NCBI GenBank assembly: GCA_023957975.1
Contig: JAMLGM010000005.1
Coordinates: forward strand, 1 to 64,000
From: Microthrixaceae bacterium
GTDB lineage: Bacteria; Actinomycetota; Acidimicrobiia; Acidimicrobiales; Microtrichaceae
Reading direction: 5' to 3'
DNA length: 64,000 bases
This document shows positions 24,738 to 33,463 of this stretch, piece after piece. Each line of letters starts with the position of its first letter. Within the stretch, counting starts at the first letter, position 1. The notes under the pieces were generated by a model. The model was not told where the DNA came from. It saw nothing but the letters and a program-made list of their open reading frames with translations, and searched no databases. The translations under genes were made by a program, and so were the position numbers.

Positions 24738-27020
24738 ATGCCCAACCTTCGCAAACGCCATATTCGCCAGAATCCTGGGTTCCGCACAGCTGCAGCGGTC
24801 GCGGCGCTGTGCAGCGTCGCCATGTTGTCCGGCGGCTGTGCGAACGACCCCATCGCCGGTAACTCGACGGCGCCGACCACCAGGTACGACTTCCCGCGAC
24901 TCGGGCTGAGCGCCGCAGCGCTCACTCGGGCGCAGACCTGCGACGACGTCGTCGCCTACTTCAAGGCAGCCGCCAAAGAGATGGTGTCGGCCCAACAGGG
25001 GTACGGCTATGGGGGCGACGTTTTCGCCACGGCGGATGCGGCGGGTTCCGCGGCCGACGGCGCAGCGCCGGCGACGGTACCGGCTGCGCGGGAGTCCAAC
25101 CGGACGGCGACGCCTGAGTCGTCGACCGCTGGGTCCTCAGACGACAAGGCATCATTCGACGAGACCGCGACCGGTACCAACAACCAGGAGGCCGGGGTCG
25201 ACGAGGCCGACATGATCAAGACCGACGGCCGACGGGTCGTGTCGATCCGTGGCCAGGAACTCATCGTGGTCGACCTCGATGGCGGCGCCGCAGCGGTCAG
25301 TGGTCGAGTGACGTTGCCCGACGGGTTCAGCGCCGCCTCCCTGTTCCTCACCGGCGACCGGGTGATGGTGTTGGGGTCCTCTTGGCTCCAGACAGAGGAC
25401 TCCCCCGCTGGCGCCTCCGGCGGCGTCCGCGACGATGCTGCCCTCGACATGGGCTGGAGCCCCGGGGCCTCGGCGGTTCAGGTTGTGGAGGTCGCGCTCG
25501 GCGGCCAACCGACGGTCGTTGCGACCCGCAGCGTCGAGGGGTGGCTCACCGACGCCCGCATGAGCGATGGGACGGTGCGGGTCATCGTCTCCAATTCCAA
25601 GCAGCCCTACTACCAGGCTCCGATGCCCGAGTACCCGTACTCCGACGACGAACGGTCGTGGGAGGCGTACACCGAAGCGTCGACCAAGGCGATGACGGAA
25701 TACATCGAGACGACCACGGCAACCGACTGGCTGCCCGTCGACGACTCCGGCGATCTCGTCACCAGATGTGCCGACACCTACCTGCCCGCCGAAAACGCCG
25801 GTGACGGCACGGTCACCGTGCTGACCTTCGCCGACGGTGTCGACTCGATGGAATCGGCAGCGGTGACCGGCACCGCCGAGACGGTGTACGCCAGCACCGA
25901 CGCCATCTACCTCGCCACCTCCGTCTGGAACTGGCGGACCTTTGCAGCCGACACCGATGGCGACGCCGGCGGAACCACCGACCTCCACATGTTCGCCACC
26001 TCCGGCTCGGCAAACGCCACCTATGTCGCGTCGGGCCAGATCAGCGGCCACGTCCTCAACCAGTACTCGATGAGCGAGTCCGACGACACGCTTCGGGTGG
26101 CGACCACCAAGGGATCCTGGGGGTCGGGCGAATCCGGCGTCATGACGCTGCGAGCCGAGGGCGAAGCGCTGCAGGTCGTCGGTGAGGTGTGGGGCCTCGG
26201 ACCGGGCGAGACGATCCAGTCGGTTCGATTCGTCGGCGACACCGCGTATGTCGTGACCTTCGAACAGACCGACCCCTTCTACGTCGTCGACGTTGCCGAC
26301 CCGGCGAACCCGAAGGTGCTCGGTGAACTGAAGGTCCCCGGGTTCAGCAACTACCTGCACCCGGTCGGCGAACATCTCGTCCTCGGTATCGGGGCCGACG
26401 CCGACGACAACGGCATGACAACGGGGGCGAAGGTGTCGCTGTACGACGTCTCCGACCCGACCAAGCCGAGCGAACTCGACACCTGGACCGCGACCGACCT
26501 CGCCTTCCAGGCTGGAAACGATCCCCACGCATTCACCTGGGACGCCGAGCGACGCCTGGCCTATGTCATCTACACCGACGCTTGCTACGCCGATTGGGAG
26601 CGCTGCACCTACAGCGATGACGGCGGCGCGGCGGTGTTCCACGTCTCCGAGGACACGATCGAGCCGCTCACCCGTCTGACCCACGACAACCGAGTGCCGG
26701 ATCCGGCTCCAACGACCACCACCGAACCGACCACCACCGAACCTGCGACAACCGAGCCAGCGACCACTGTGCCCGCGTCAACTGAACCGGCCACCACCGA
26801 CGCCCCCACCACCACGGCACCCGTTGCCGCACCGGGTGTTTCGGCAACGGAGGACATCGCTGTCTCCGAACCGTCGATCGGTGCCCCGGCCCCGACGCAA
26901 TGGGTGTTCCCGATCACCCGGGCGTTCCCCCTCGGCGATTCGGTCGTCACGTTCTCGTGGTGGGGCATCGGGGTGTTCAGCGCCGACGACTTCCGCCTCA
27001 CCGGGTTCGCAGCGTTCTAG
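24738..27020 (+). CDS. Secreted beta-propeller protein (WD40-like C-terminal propeller family)
   Basis: 760 residues. A basic N-terminus and hydrophobic segment (about 16-30) end in MLSGGC, a near-consensus lipobox with Cys at 34, so it is probably exported and perhaps lipidated. It then contains the actinobacterial secreted beta-propeller domain, with blades such as RVVSIRGQELIVVDLDG, FVGDTAYVVTFEQTDPFYVV and HPVGEHLVLGIGAD. Residues about 675-720 form a Thr/Glu/Pro-rich linker. The function of this family is unknown; propellers usually bind partners. The ATG at 24738 gives the signal peptide; earlier in-frame codons do not. Confidence 0.82.
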   Translation: MPNLRKRHIRQNPGFRTAAAVAALCSVAMLSGGCANDPIAGNSTAPTTRYDFPRLGLSAAALTRAQTCDDVVAYFKAAAKEMVSAQQGYGYGGDVFATADAAGSAADGAAPATVPAARESNRTATPESSTAGSSDDKASFDETATGTNNQEAGVDEADMIKTDGRRVVSIRGQELIVVDLDGGAAAVSGRVTLPDGFSAASLFLTGDRVMVLGSSWLQTEDSPAGASGGVRDDAALDMGWSPGASAVQVVEVALGGQPTVVATRSVEGWLTDARMSDGTVRVIVSNSKQPYYQAPMPEYPYSDDERSWEAYTEASTKAMTEYIETTTATDWLPVDDSGDLVTRCADTYLPAENAGDGTVTVLTFADGVDSMESAAVTGTAETVYASTDAIYLATSVWNWRTFAADTDGDAGGTTDLHMFATSGSANATYVASGQISGHVLNQYSMSESDDTLRVATTKGSWGSGESGVMTLRAEGEALQVVGEVWGLGPGETIQSVRFVGDTAYVVTFEQTDPFYVVDVADPANPKVLGELKVPGFSNYLHPVGEHLVLGIGADADDNGMTTGAKVSLYDVSDPTKPSELDTWTATDLAFQAGNDPHAFTWDAERRLAYVIYTDACYADWERCTYSDDGGAAVFHVSEDTIEPLTRLTHDNRVPDPAPTTTTEPTTTEPATTEPATTVPASTEPATTDAPTTTAPVAAPGVSATEDIAVSEPSIGAPAPTQWVFPITRAFPLGDSVVTFSWWGIGVFSADDFRLTGFAAF

Positions 27021-27048
27021 CCCGCACCACCAGCCCAGCTCGCGTCAG

Positions 27049-27100
27049 CGTTCTGTAGGTAATCGCGGTGGCCATAACAACCGCGATTACCTACAGAACG
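27049..27100. repeat. Intergenic palindrome, family A copy 4
   Basis: The outer 20 bp of each arm are perfectly complementary (CGTTCTGTAGGTAATCGCGG and its complement); only the centre differs. It lies between the convergent beta-propeller gene and serA. Confidence 0.92.
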
Positions 27101-27130
27101 GCCAACGGCGGCCAACGGCGGCCAACGGCG
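27101..27130 (+). repeat. 10-bp unit repeated three times next to palindrome A4
   Basis: GCCAACGGCG occurs three times without interruption directly after palindrome A4 and ends 6 bp before the serA stop codon. Confidence 0.85.
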
Positions 27131-27135
27131 GCGCG

Positions 27136-28701
27136 TCAGCCGCGAACGCGGTTGACGCTCACGATTCCCTCGCGAGCCTCGAGATCGGCGACCACCGAAT
27201 CCGCAACCGCCTCGGAGGTCGACAGCACCATGAGTGCCGCCACCCCATCGGCGTCCTCGCCGACGACCATGTCGGAGATGTTCACCCCCGAAGCCCCCAC
27301 GGCGGTGCCGATGAGGCCGATCATGCCCGGCACGTCGTCGTTGCGCACGACGAGCATGTTTGCCGACGGACGAATGTCGACCGCGAACCCGTCGACCATC
27401 ACGATCTTCGAAACGGCACGAAGCCCCGCAAGCGTCCCGGCGATGGAGTTCGAGCCGATCCGCACCGTGATCAGGTTCACGTAGTCCTTCGGGGTCGTCG
27501 ACTGCGTGGCGTTCACGTCGATGCCCTTGTCGGCGGCCATCTGCGGAGCGTTCACATAAGACACCGGATCTTCGCTGATGGCGCCGAAGAACCCCTTGAG
27601 CACCGACAGGGTGAGGATTCTCGTGTCGTACTCGGCGATCTGTCCGTCGTAGCTGATCTCGAGCGCCCCCTTCGCACCCCCGGCGAGGCCGGCGAGCAGG
27701 CCGCCGAGCGTCTCGGCCAAGGCCTGGTACGGCCGGACCGTCTCGGACACCTCACCCGCCGAGACGTTGACCGCGAACGGCACGAATTCGCCGGACAGGG
27801 CGAGCTTGACCATGTCGGCGATCGTGTCGCCCGCCTTGTCCTGCGCTTCGACCGTGGAGGCCCCGAGGTGCGGGGTCACGATGATCTCGTCGACGTCGAA
27901 CAACGGGGACTCGGTGCACGGCTCGGAATCGAACACGTCGATGGCTGCGCCGGCGATCACCTTGTTGCGCACCGCGTCGGCGAGGTCGGCCTCGTTGATG
28001 ATGCCACCGCGGGCGACGTTGATGATGCGCATGTCGGGTTTGGCTTTGGCGAGCAACTCGGCGTTGATCAGGTTGATCGTCTCGGGGGTCTTCGCCAGGT
28101 GCAACGTGACGAAGTCGGATCGGGCCATCAGCTCATCCAGGCTCACCAGCTCGGTGGACATGCGCCGGGCTGCGTCCTCGCTGACGAACGGGTCATACGC
28201 GATGAGCTTCATGCCGAACGCGAGCGCACGCTGAGCCACCAACCGCCCGATCCGGCCGAGACCGATGATGCCGAGGGTCTTGTCGCCCAGTTCGACGCCG
28301 TTCCACTTCGAACGCTCCCAACGCCCCGCCTTGAGCGCCGAATGGGCCTGGGGAATGTTGCGGGCCTGGCTCAGCAACATGGCCATGGTGTGTTCCGCCG
28401 CCGACACGACGTTGGACTGCGGGGCGTTCACCACCATCACGCCGAGTTCGGTTGCCGCGGCGGTGTCGACGTTGTCGAGCCCGATGCCCGCACGCCCGAC
28501 CACGACCAGGTCGCGTCCCGCCTCGAGCACTTCGCGGGTCACCTGCGTCGCCGACCGGATGATCAGCGCGTGCGCCCCCTTCACCAGTTCGAGGAGCGAT
28601 TCGGGGGTCCAGTCGAGCTGGATGTCGACCGTGTGCCCGGCGTCGCGCAGACGCTGCAGACCGTTGTCGGCGATTGCTTCAGTTACGAGTACTCGTGCCA
28701 C
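27136..28701 (-). CDS. serA: D-3-phosphoglycerate dehydrogenase
   Basis: 521 residues, the long form with a catalytic domain, NAD-binding Rossmann domain (TLGIIGLGRIGRLVAQ near 147), an intervening domain and a C-terminal ACT domain (about 450-521, DVPGMIGLIGTAVG). The acid-base His is in VTPHLGAST. It makes 3-phosphohydroxypyruvate, the first step to serine; the ACT domain usually gives serine feedback. The GTG start has a TAGCAT box 8 nt upstream. serC lies 3.6 kb away. Confidence 0.96.
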   Translation of the reverse strand: MARVLVTEAIADNGLQRLRDAGHTVDIQLDWTPESLLELVKGAHALIIRSATQVTREVLEAGRDLVVVGRAGIGLDNVDTAAATELGVMVVNAPQSNVVSAAEHTMAMLLSQARNIPQAHSALKAGRWERSKWNGVELGDKTLGIIGLGRIGRLVAQRALAFGMKLIAYDPFVSEDAARRMSTELVSLDELMARSDFVTLHLAKTPETINLINAELLAKAKPDMRIINVARGGIINEADLADAVRNKVIAGAAIDVFDSEPCTESPLFDVDEIIVTPHLGASTVEAQDKAGDTIADMVKLALSGEFVPFAVNVSAGEVSETVRPYQALAETLGGLLAGLAGGAKGALEISYDGQIAEYDTRILTLSVLKGFFGAISEDPVSYVNAPQMAADKGIDVNATQSTTPKDYVNLITVRIGSNSIAGTLAGLRAVSKIVMVDGFAVDIRPSANMLVVRNDDVPGMIGLIGTAVGASGVNISDMVVGEDADGVAALMVLSTSEAVADSVVADLEAREGIVSVNRVRG

Positions 28702-28709
28702 GTCCGCCG

Positions 28710-28715
28710 ATGCTA
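28710..28715 (-). promoter_or_regulatory. -10 box of serA
   Basis: TAGCAT on the minus strand, 8 nt before the GTG start at 28701. Confidence 0.5.
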
Positions 28716-28816
28716 CCGGCGCGGCGCCCCGGCCCCGAACCGAGATTCACCACCGTGACGGGTGTCGCAACGTTGCGACCGACGACACGTCAGCGCCCAT
28801 GGCGCGAGGCGAGCGT

Positions 28817-30811
28817 TCACAGGTGCTTGACCTCGACCGGGTCGACCCCCTCGGGATGTGGAAACCCGAGGGTCTGCGCGTAGAAGCTCAGCTCGGCCTC
28901 CAGGCACCGCACGATGTTGTCGGCCTGGCGAAAGCCGTGGCCTTCCCCCGCGAAGAACACGGCGCTGTGCGGCACGCCGCGGGCATCGAGCGCGGCGGCC
29001 ATCACCTCGGCCTGATTCGCCGGAACCACGAGGTCCTCGGTGCCCTGGAACAAGATGACCGGAGCGGTGAGGCGTTCGATGTGATGGATGGGCGAGCGCT
29101 CGATGAACACCTCGCGCCCCTCGGGCAGGTTGGCGACCAGGCTGAAGGTGTAGCGCGATTCGAACTTGTGGTCGTCGCCCACCAACAGCTCGAGATCCGC
29201 GATTCCATACAGCGAACAACCGGCGCTGAACGCATCGTGGAACGTGAGCGCCGCCAAGGTCGTGAATCCACCGGCGGACCCGCCGCGGATGATCAACCGA
29301 TCCGGATCGGCACGGCCTGCGCCGATCAGGAACTCGCCGGCGGCGATGCAATCCTCGACGTCGACGACACCCCACTCGCCGCGCAACAGGTCGCGGAACT
29401 GGCGGCCGAACCCGGTGCTGCCACGGTGATTCACATCGACCACGGCGAACCCCCGGGAGGTCCAGTACTGGGTCCGAAGGCTGAGTTCCGGGGTGGCTGA
29501 TGCGGTCGGACCGCCGTGGATCATGACCACCAGCGGCGGACGGGTCCCCTCCGGTGCGACGAAATCGGGGTTCGTCGGCGGGTAGTAGATCCCGTGGGCG
29601 ACACCGTGAACGGTCGGATACGTGATGGGCTGGCCGACCGAGATGTACGCCGAGGTCATCGGCGGGTCGGCGACCGGACGCATGCTTTCGATGCGCGAGG
29701 TCGCACCGTTTCTGCCGACGACGGTCGCCACGACCGACGCGGACAGCGTGAAGCTCCCGCCGACGAACACGACGGTGGTGGTCCAGGCCTGAACCTGTTG
29801 CACCGACGTGAAGGGCACCTCGAGTCGATCGACGCGGGTGCTGAGCTGGTCGTACACCGCGAGATGGTCGATGCCGTCGCTGGAATAGGCGAACACGACC
29901 CGGTCATCGGAAAGAAAGTCGTAGCGCGACAGACCGAACACCCACGGCGGCGTGCCGACCTCCCAGGGGCCTTCGGCAACCACGTGCGGTTCGCCGGTCG
30001 GCGCACCCTGCTCGTTGAAGTGGTACAGGTTCCACCAGTCGTTGCGATCCGAACAGAACCACAGGTGATTGTCGTGATCCCACCGCGGTTGCACGATCGA
30101 CTCGTGGCCGTCGCCGACCACCTTGGTCGGGTTCACGAGCCGCGGGGTTCCACTCGACGTGTCCAGGCGGCCCATCCACAACTCGGTGGCGTCCCAGGGC
30201 ATGTTCGGGTGCGACCATTCGACCCACACCACCCACTCGCCCAACCGGTCGACCCGCGGCGACATGACGAAATCGGCGTGCTCGCGCAACACCACCGGCT
30301 CGCCGCCCACCGCCGGCACGGCGACCAGCCGGTTGACACATTCGGTGGCTCGCGGCAGGCCCTGTTCGCCCGGATGGGCCTCCTGAACACAGACGATGAA
30401 GCGACGATCGGGGGTCATGGACGCGTCGGCGTACCGCAGACCTCGCGACCGTCGCGGCGCCGGGGTGACCGGCGTCGGCTTGGATCCGGGGACGAACCCG
30501 GGATCGCACCGGTAGATCCGTTGATCGGCGCCGTTGACGAAAAACAGCGTGTCGACGTCAACCCACCACGCACCGCCGCCGTACTCGTGCACCGAACTCG
30601 ACGCCGAAAATCCGTCGGGGAGCAGGTCGAACAACTCCCCGTCGGGGGTGCGCTTCACGATCTGAATCCGGCCGCCCTCGGCCGGACGCCCCTCCGACCA
30701 GAACACGGCGTCATCGGTGATCGCCACCTCGCCGAGGCGAGCGGTGGCCGACATCACGCGCTGCGCAGTGATCGGTGAGTGCCAGGAGCCGTAGGGCGCG
30801 AGTTCAGCCAT
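28817..30811 (-). CDS. S9-family (prolyl oligopeptidase-type) serine peptidase
   Basis: 664 residues. The N-terminal two thirds form a beta-propeller (repeated W-rich blades such as VWVEWSHPNMPWD and LWFCSDRNDWWNLY). The C-terminal alpha/beta-hydrolase has nucleophile GGSAGG, Asp in GTEDLVVPANQ and His in GEGHGF. It resembles dipeptidyl/acylaminoacyl peptidases. No signal peptide is seen, so it is probably cytoplasmic. The ATG at 30811 begins MAELAPYGSWHSPITA; the upstream extension reads as low-complexity Arg/Gly and is rejected. Confidence 0.9.
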   Translation of the reverse strand: MAELAPYGSWHSPITAQRVMSATARLGEVAITDDAVFWSEGRPAEGGRIQIVKRTPDGELFDLLPDGFSASSSVHEYGGGAWWVDVDTLFFVNGADQRIYRCDPGFVPGSKPTPVTPAPRRSRGLRYADASMTPDRRFIVCVQEAHPGEQGLPRATECVNRLVAVPAVGGEPVVLREHADFVMSPRVDRLGEWVVWVEWSHPNMPWDATELWMGRLDTSSGTPRLVNPTKVVGDGHESIVQPRWDHDNHLWFCSDRNDWWNLYHFNEQGAPTGEPHVVAEGPWEVGTPPWVFGLSRYDFLSDDRVVFAYSSDGIDHLAVYDQLSTRVDRLEVPFTSVQQVQAWTTTVVFVGGSFTLSASVVATVVGRNGATSRIESMRPVADPPMTSAYISVGQPITYPTVHGVAHGIYYPPTNPDFVAPEGTRPPLVVMIHGGPTASATPELSLRTQYWTSRGFAVVDVNHRGSTGFGRQFRDLLRGEWGVVDVEDCIAAGEFLIGAGRADPDRLIIRGGSAGGFTTLAALTFHDAFSAGCSLYGIADLELLVGDDHKFESRYTFSLVANLPEGREVFIERSPIHHIERLTAPVILFQGTEDLVVPANQAEVMAAALDARGVPHSAVFFAGEGHGFRQADNIVRCLEAELSFYAQTLGFPHPEGVDPVEVKHL

Positions 30812-30902
30812 GCCGTGTCGACGATATCGCGGGCGCTTGCCGAAACCGCCTGATGCCCTCGAAACGGCCCCACGCCCCCCCGACGCGAACACGACCCCAC
30901 GC

Positions 30903-30945
30903 GAACACGCCCCGACGTCGGCCACAGGGCCGTCGGGGCGTGTTC
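30903..30945 (-). terminator. Hairpin after the aspartate-type aminotransferase gene
   Basis: Perfect 15-bp arms starting GAACACGCCCCGACG lie 18 bp beyond the aminotransferase stop and upstream of the S9 peptidase. No U-tract follows. Confidence 0.6.
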
Positions 30946-30963
30946 ACGAGCTGGCGAGAAAGG

Positions 30964-32229
30964 TCAGGAGCTGGACGCGACGAGATCCGCGATGCGACGG
31001 ATGCCCTCGATCATGTCCTCGTCGGAGAGCGCGAAGCTGAACCGGGCGTATCCCGGCGCACCGAAGGCCTCGCCCGGAACGAAGGCCACGTTGACCTCCT
31101 CCAAGATGAGGTCGGCGAGTTCGAGCGTCGTGGTGGCGACCCGACCGTTGAGCGAGATGTTGAGCAGGCCCGTGAAGTTCGGGAAGGCGTAGAAGGCCCC
31201 CTCCGGTTCGAGGCAGGTGACCCCGGGAATCTCCGAGAGCATCTTCCACATCGTCACCCGTCGGCGGTCGAAGGCCGCACGCATCTCGTCGACCGCGTCG
31301 AGGCCGCCCTCGAGCGCCGCGATCGCCGCGTACTGGGCCACGTTGCTGACGTTGGAGGTCGCGTGGCTCTGCAGGTTCGTCGCGGCCTTGATCACGTCGG
31401 TCGGCCCGACGATCCAACCGACCCGCCAGCCGGTCATCGCGTAGGTCTTGGCGACCCCGTTGACGATCAGGCAGGTGTCGCGCAGTTCCGGCACGACTCC
31501 CGGCATCGAGGTGAACTCGTTGTCGCCGTAGACCAGGTGCTGGTAGATCTCGTCGGTGATCACCCAGATGCCGTGTTCGACGGCCCAGCGGCCGATGGCC
31601 TCCACCTCGTCGCGGGGATACACCGCACCGGTCGGGTTGGAGGGCGACACGAACACCAGCGCCTTGGTCCGTTCGGTTCGCGCGGCCTCGAGTTGTTCGA
31701 CCGTCGCCCGGAATCCGGTCGACTCGTCGGTGGGCAACTCGACGGTGACCCCGCCGGCCAGAGCTATCGACTCGGGATACGTCGTCCAGTACGGGGCCGG
31801 CAACAAGACCTCGTCGCCGGGGTCGAGCAGGGTTGCGAACGCGTTGTACAGGGCGTGTTTGCCGCCGTTGGTGACGATGACCTGCGACGGTTCCACCTCG
31901 ACCCCGGAGTCGCGCAGCGTCGCCGCGGCGATCGCGGCCTGCAGCGCCGGCAGCCCACCGGCCGGGGTGTAGCGGTGTGCCACCGGGTTCTTCGCCGCCT
32001 CGATCGCGGCGGCGACGATGTAGTCGGGGGTTGCAAAGTCGGGTTCACCGGCACCGAAACCGATGACCGGCTCCCCCTTCGCCTTCAGCGCCTTGGCCTT
32101 CGCGTCGACCGCGAGGGTTGCGGACGGGGCGATCGCGGCGATGCGCCGGGAAATTCGTGGCTTGTGGGATGCGCTTGATTCGGTCACGTGGGCAATTCTT
32201 GGCCGCACGACGGCCCGCGTCGAATTCAT
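30964..32229 (-). CDS. Class I PLP aminotransferase, aspartate aminotransferase type
   Basis: 421 residues, fold-type I. The substrate and PLP signatures are [14 protein letters not shown] near the N-terminus, [10 protein letters not shown], and [17 protein letters not shown] with the PLP lysine. This group includes aspartate and prephenate aminotransferases; the exact substrate cannot be fixed. The ATG at 32229 has GAGGTG 8 nt upstream. A GTG at 32187 is an alternative start. It is divergent from serC, 69 bp apart. Confidence 0.88.
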   Translation of the reverse strand: MNSTRAVVRPRIAHVTESSASHKPRISRRIAAIAPSATLAVDAKAKALKAKGEPVIGFGAGEPDFATPDYIVAAAIEAAKNPVAHRYTPAGGLPALQAAIAAATLRDSGVEVEPSQVIVTNGGKHALYNAFATLLDPGDEVLLPAPYWTTYPESIALAGGVTVELPTDESTGFRATVEQLEAARTERTKALVFVSPSNPTGAVYPRDEVEAIGRWAVEHGIWVITDEIYQHLVYGDNEFTSMPGVVPELRDTCLIVNGVAKTYAMTGWRVGWIVGPTDVIKAATNLQSHATSNVSNVAQYAAIAALEGGLDAVDEMRAAFDRRRVTMWKMLSEIPGVTCLEPEGAFYAFPNFTGLLNISLNGRVATTTLELADLILEEVNVAFVPGEAFGAPGYARFSFALSDEDMIEGIRRIADLVASSS

Positions 32230-32298
32230 TTCCCACCCACCTCAGCCATCTGTCGAACTGATTTCCACCGAGGGGCGATCATTGGGAGACTGAGGGCG

Positions 32299-33417
32299 AT
32301 GAGCGACACGATCAACATCCCCTCCGACCTGCTCCCCGCGGACGGCCGCTTCGGTTGTGGCCCTTCCAAGATCCGCCCCGAGGCGATCGAGGCCCTGGCG
32401 GCCTCGACCGGCTATCTGGGCACGTCGCACCGCCAGGCTGCGGTGCTCTTCGAGGTCGGAGCGCTGCGCAACGCCGTCGCCGAACTGTTCTCCCTGCCCG
32501 ACGGATACGAGGTCCTCATCGGAAACGGCGGGTCGACTCTGTTCTGGGACGCCGCCACCTTCGGGCTCATCCGCGAGCGCAGCCAGCACCTGGTGTTCGG
32601 AGAGTTCAGCTCGAAGTTCTTCTCCGCGTCGAAGGCGGCGCCCTTCCTCGGTGACCCGTCGAAGGTCGAATCCGAGGTCGGCACCCACCCGGTGTCGGTG
32701 GCCGAGGACGGGATCGATCTCTACGCGATGACCCACAACGAAACCTCGACCGGGGTCGCGATGCCGCTGACCCGCCCCGCCGGCATCGCCGCCGATGCGC
32801 TCGTCGCCGTCGACGCCACCTCAGGCGCGGGCGGGCTTCGCGTCGACATGAACGAGGTCGACGTCTACTACTTCGCCCCCCAAAAGTGCCTCGCCTCCGA
32901 CGGCGGGCTGTGGATCGCAGCGTGTTCGCCACGCGCCATCGAACGCATCGAACAAATCCGTGCCTCCGGGCGTTGGACCCCGGCCATGTTGGACCTAGGC
33001 ATTGCGCTCGACAACAGCCGCAAGGACCAGACCTACAACACGCCGGCTCTCGCCACGGTGTTCCTGGCCAACCAGCAGATCCGCTGGGTTCTCGACAACG
33101 GCGGGCTCGAGTTCGCCGCCGGGCGCTGTGACGCCTCGGCACAGACGCTGTATGGCTGGGCCGATGCCCACGAGTTGGCGACCCCCTTCGTCACCGATGC
33201 CGCCATGCGGTCCCATGTGGTCGCCACGATCGACTTCGCCGACACCGTCGACGCCAAACGCCTCGCGGCGGTTCTGCGGGCAAACGGCATCGTGGACGTC
33301 GAGCCATACCGCAAGCTCGGCCGCAACCAGTTGCGGGTGGCGATGTTCCCGGCCATCGACCCCGACGACATCGCGAAGCTCACCGGCTGTATCGATCACG
33401 TCCTCGAGCGGCTCTAG
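32299..33417 (+). CDS. serC: Phosphoserine aminotransferase (mycobacterial type)
   Basis: 372 residues. It begins INIPSDLLPADGRFGCGPSKIR, typical of actinobacterial SerC, and has the PLP lysine in YYFAPQKCLASDGG. It transaminates 3-phosphohydroxypyruvate, the product of SerA, to phosphoserine. The ATG at 32299 is preceded by GAGGGC; an earlier in-frame start would run through the divergent promoter region. Confidence 0.93.
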   Translation: MSDTINIPSDLLPADGRFGCGPSKIRPEAIEALAASTGYLGTSHRQAAVLFEVGALRNAVAELFSLPDGYEVLIGNGGSTLFWDAATFGLIRERSQHLVFGEFSSKFFSASKAAPFLGDPSKVESEVGTHPVSVAEDGIDLYAMTHNETSTGVAMPLTRPAGIAADALVAVDATSGAGGLRVDMNEVDVYYFAPQKCLASDGGLWIAACSPRAIERIEQIRASGRWTPAMLDLGIALDNSRKDQTYNTPALATVFLANQQIRWVLDNGGLEFAAGRCDASAQTLYGWADAHELATPFVTDAAMRSHVVATIDFADTVDAKRLAAVLRANGIVDVEPYRKLGRNQLRVAMFPAIDPDDIAKLTGCIDHVLERL

Positions 33418-33463
33418 AGCCCGCGTCGAGCCGCCCCTCCAACCGCTTCCCCGCCACGACCAC

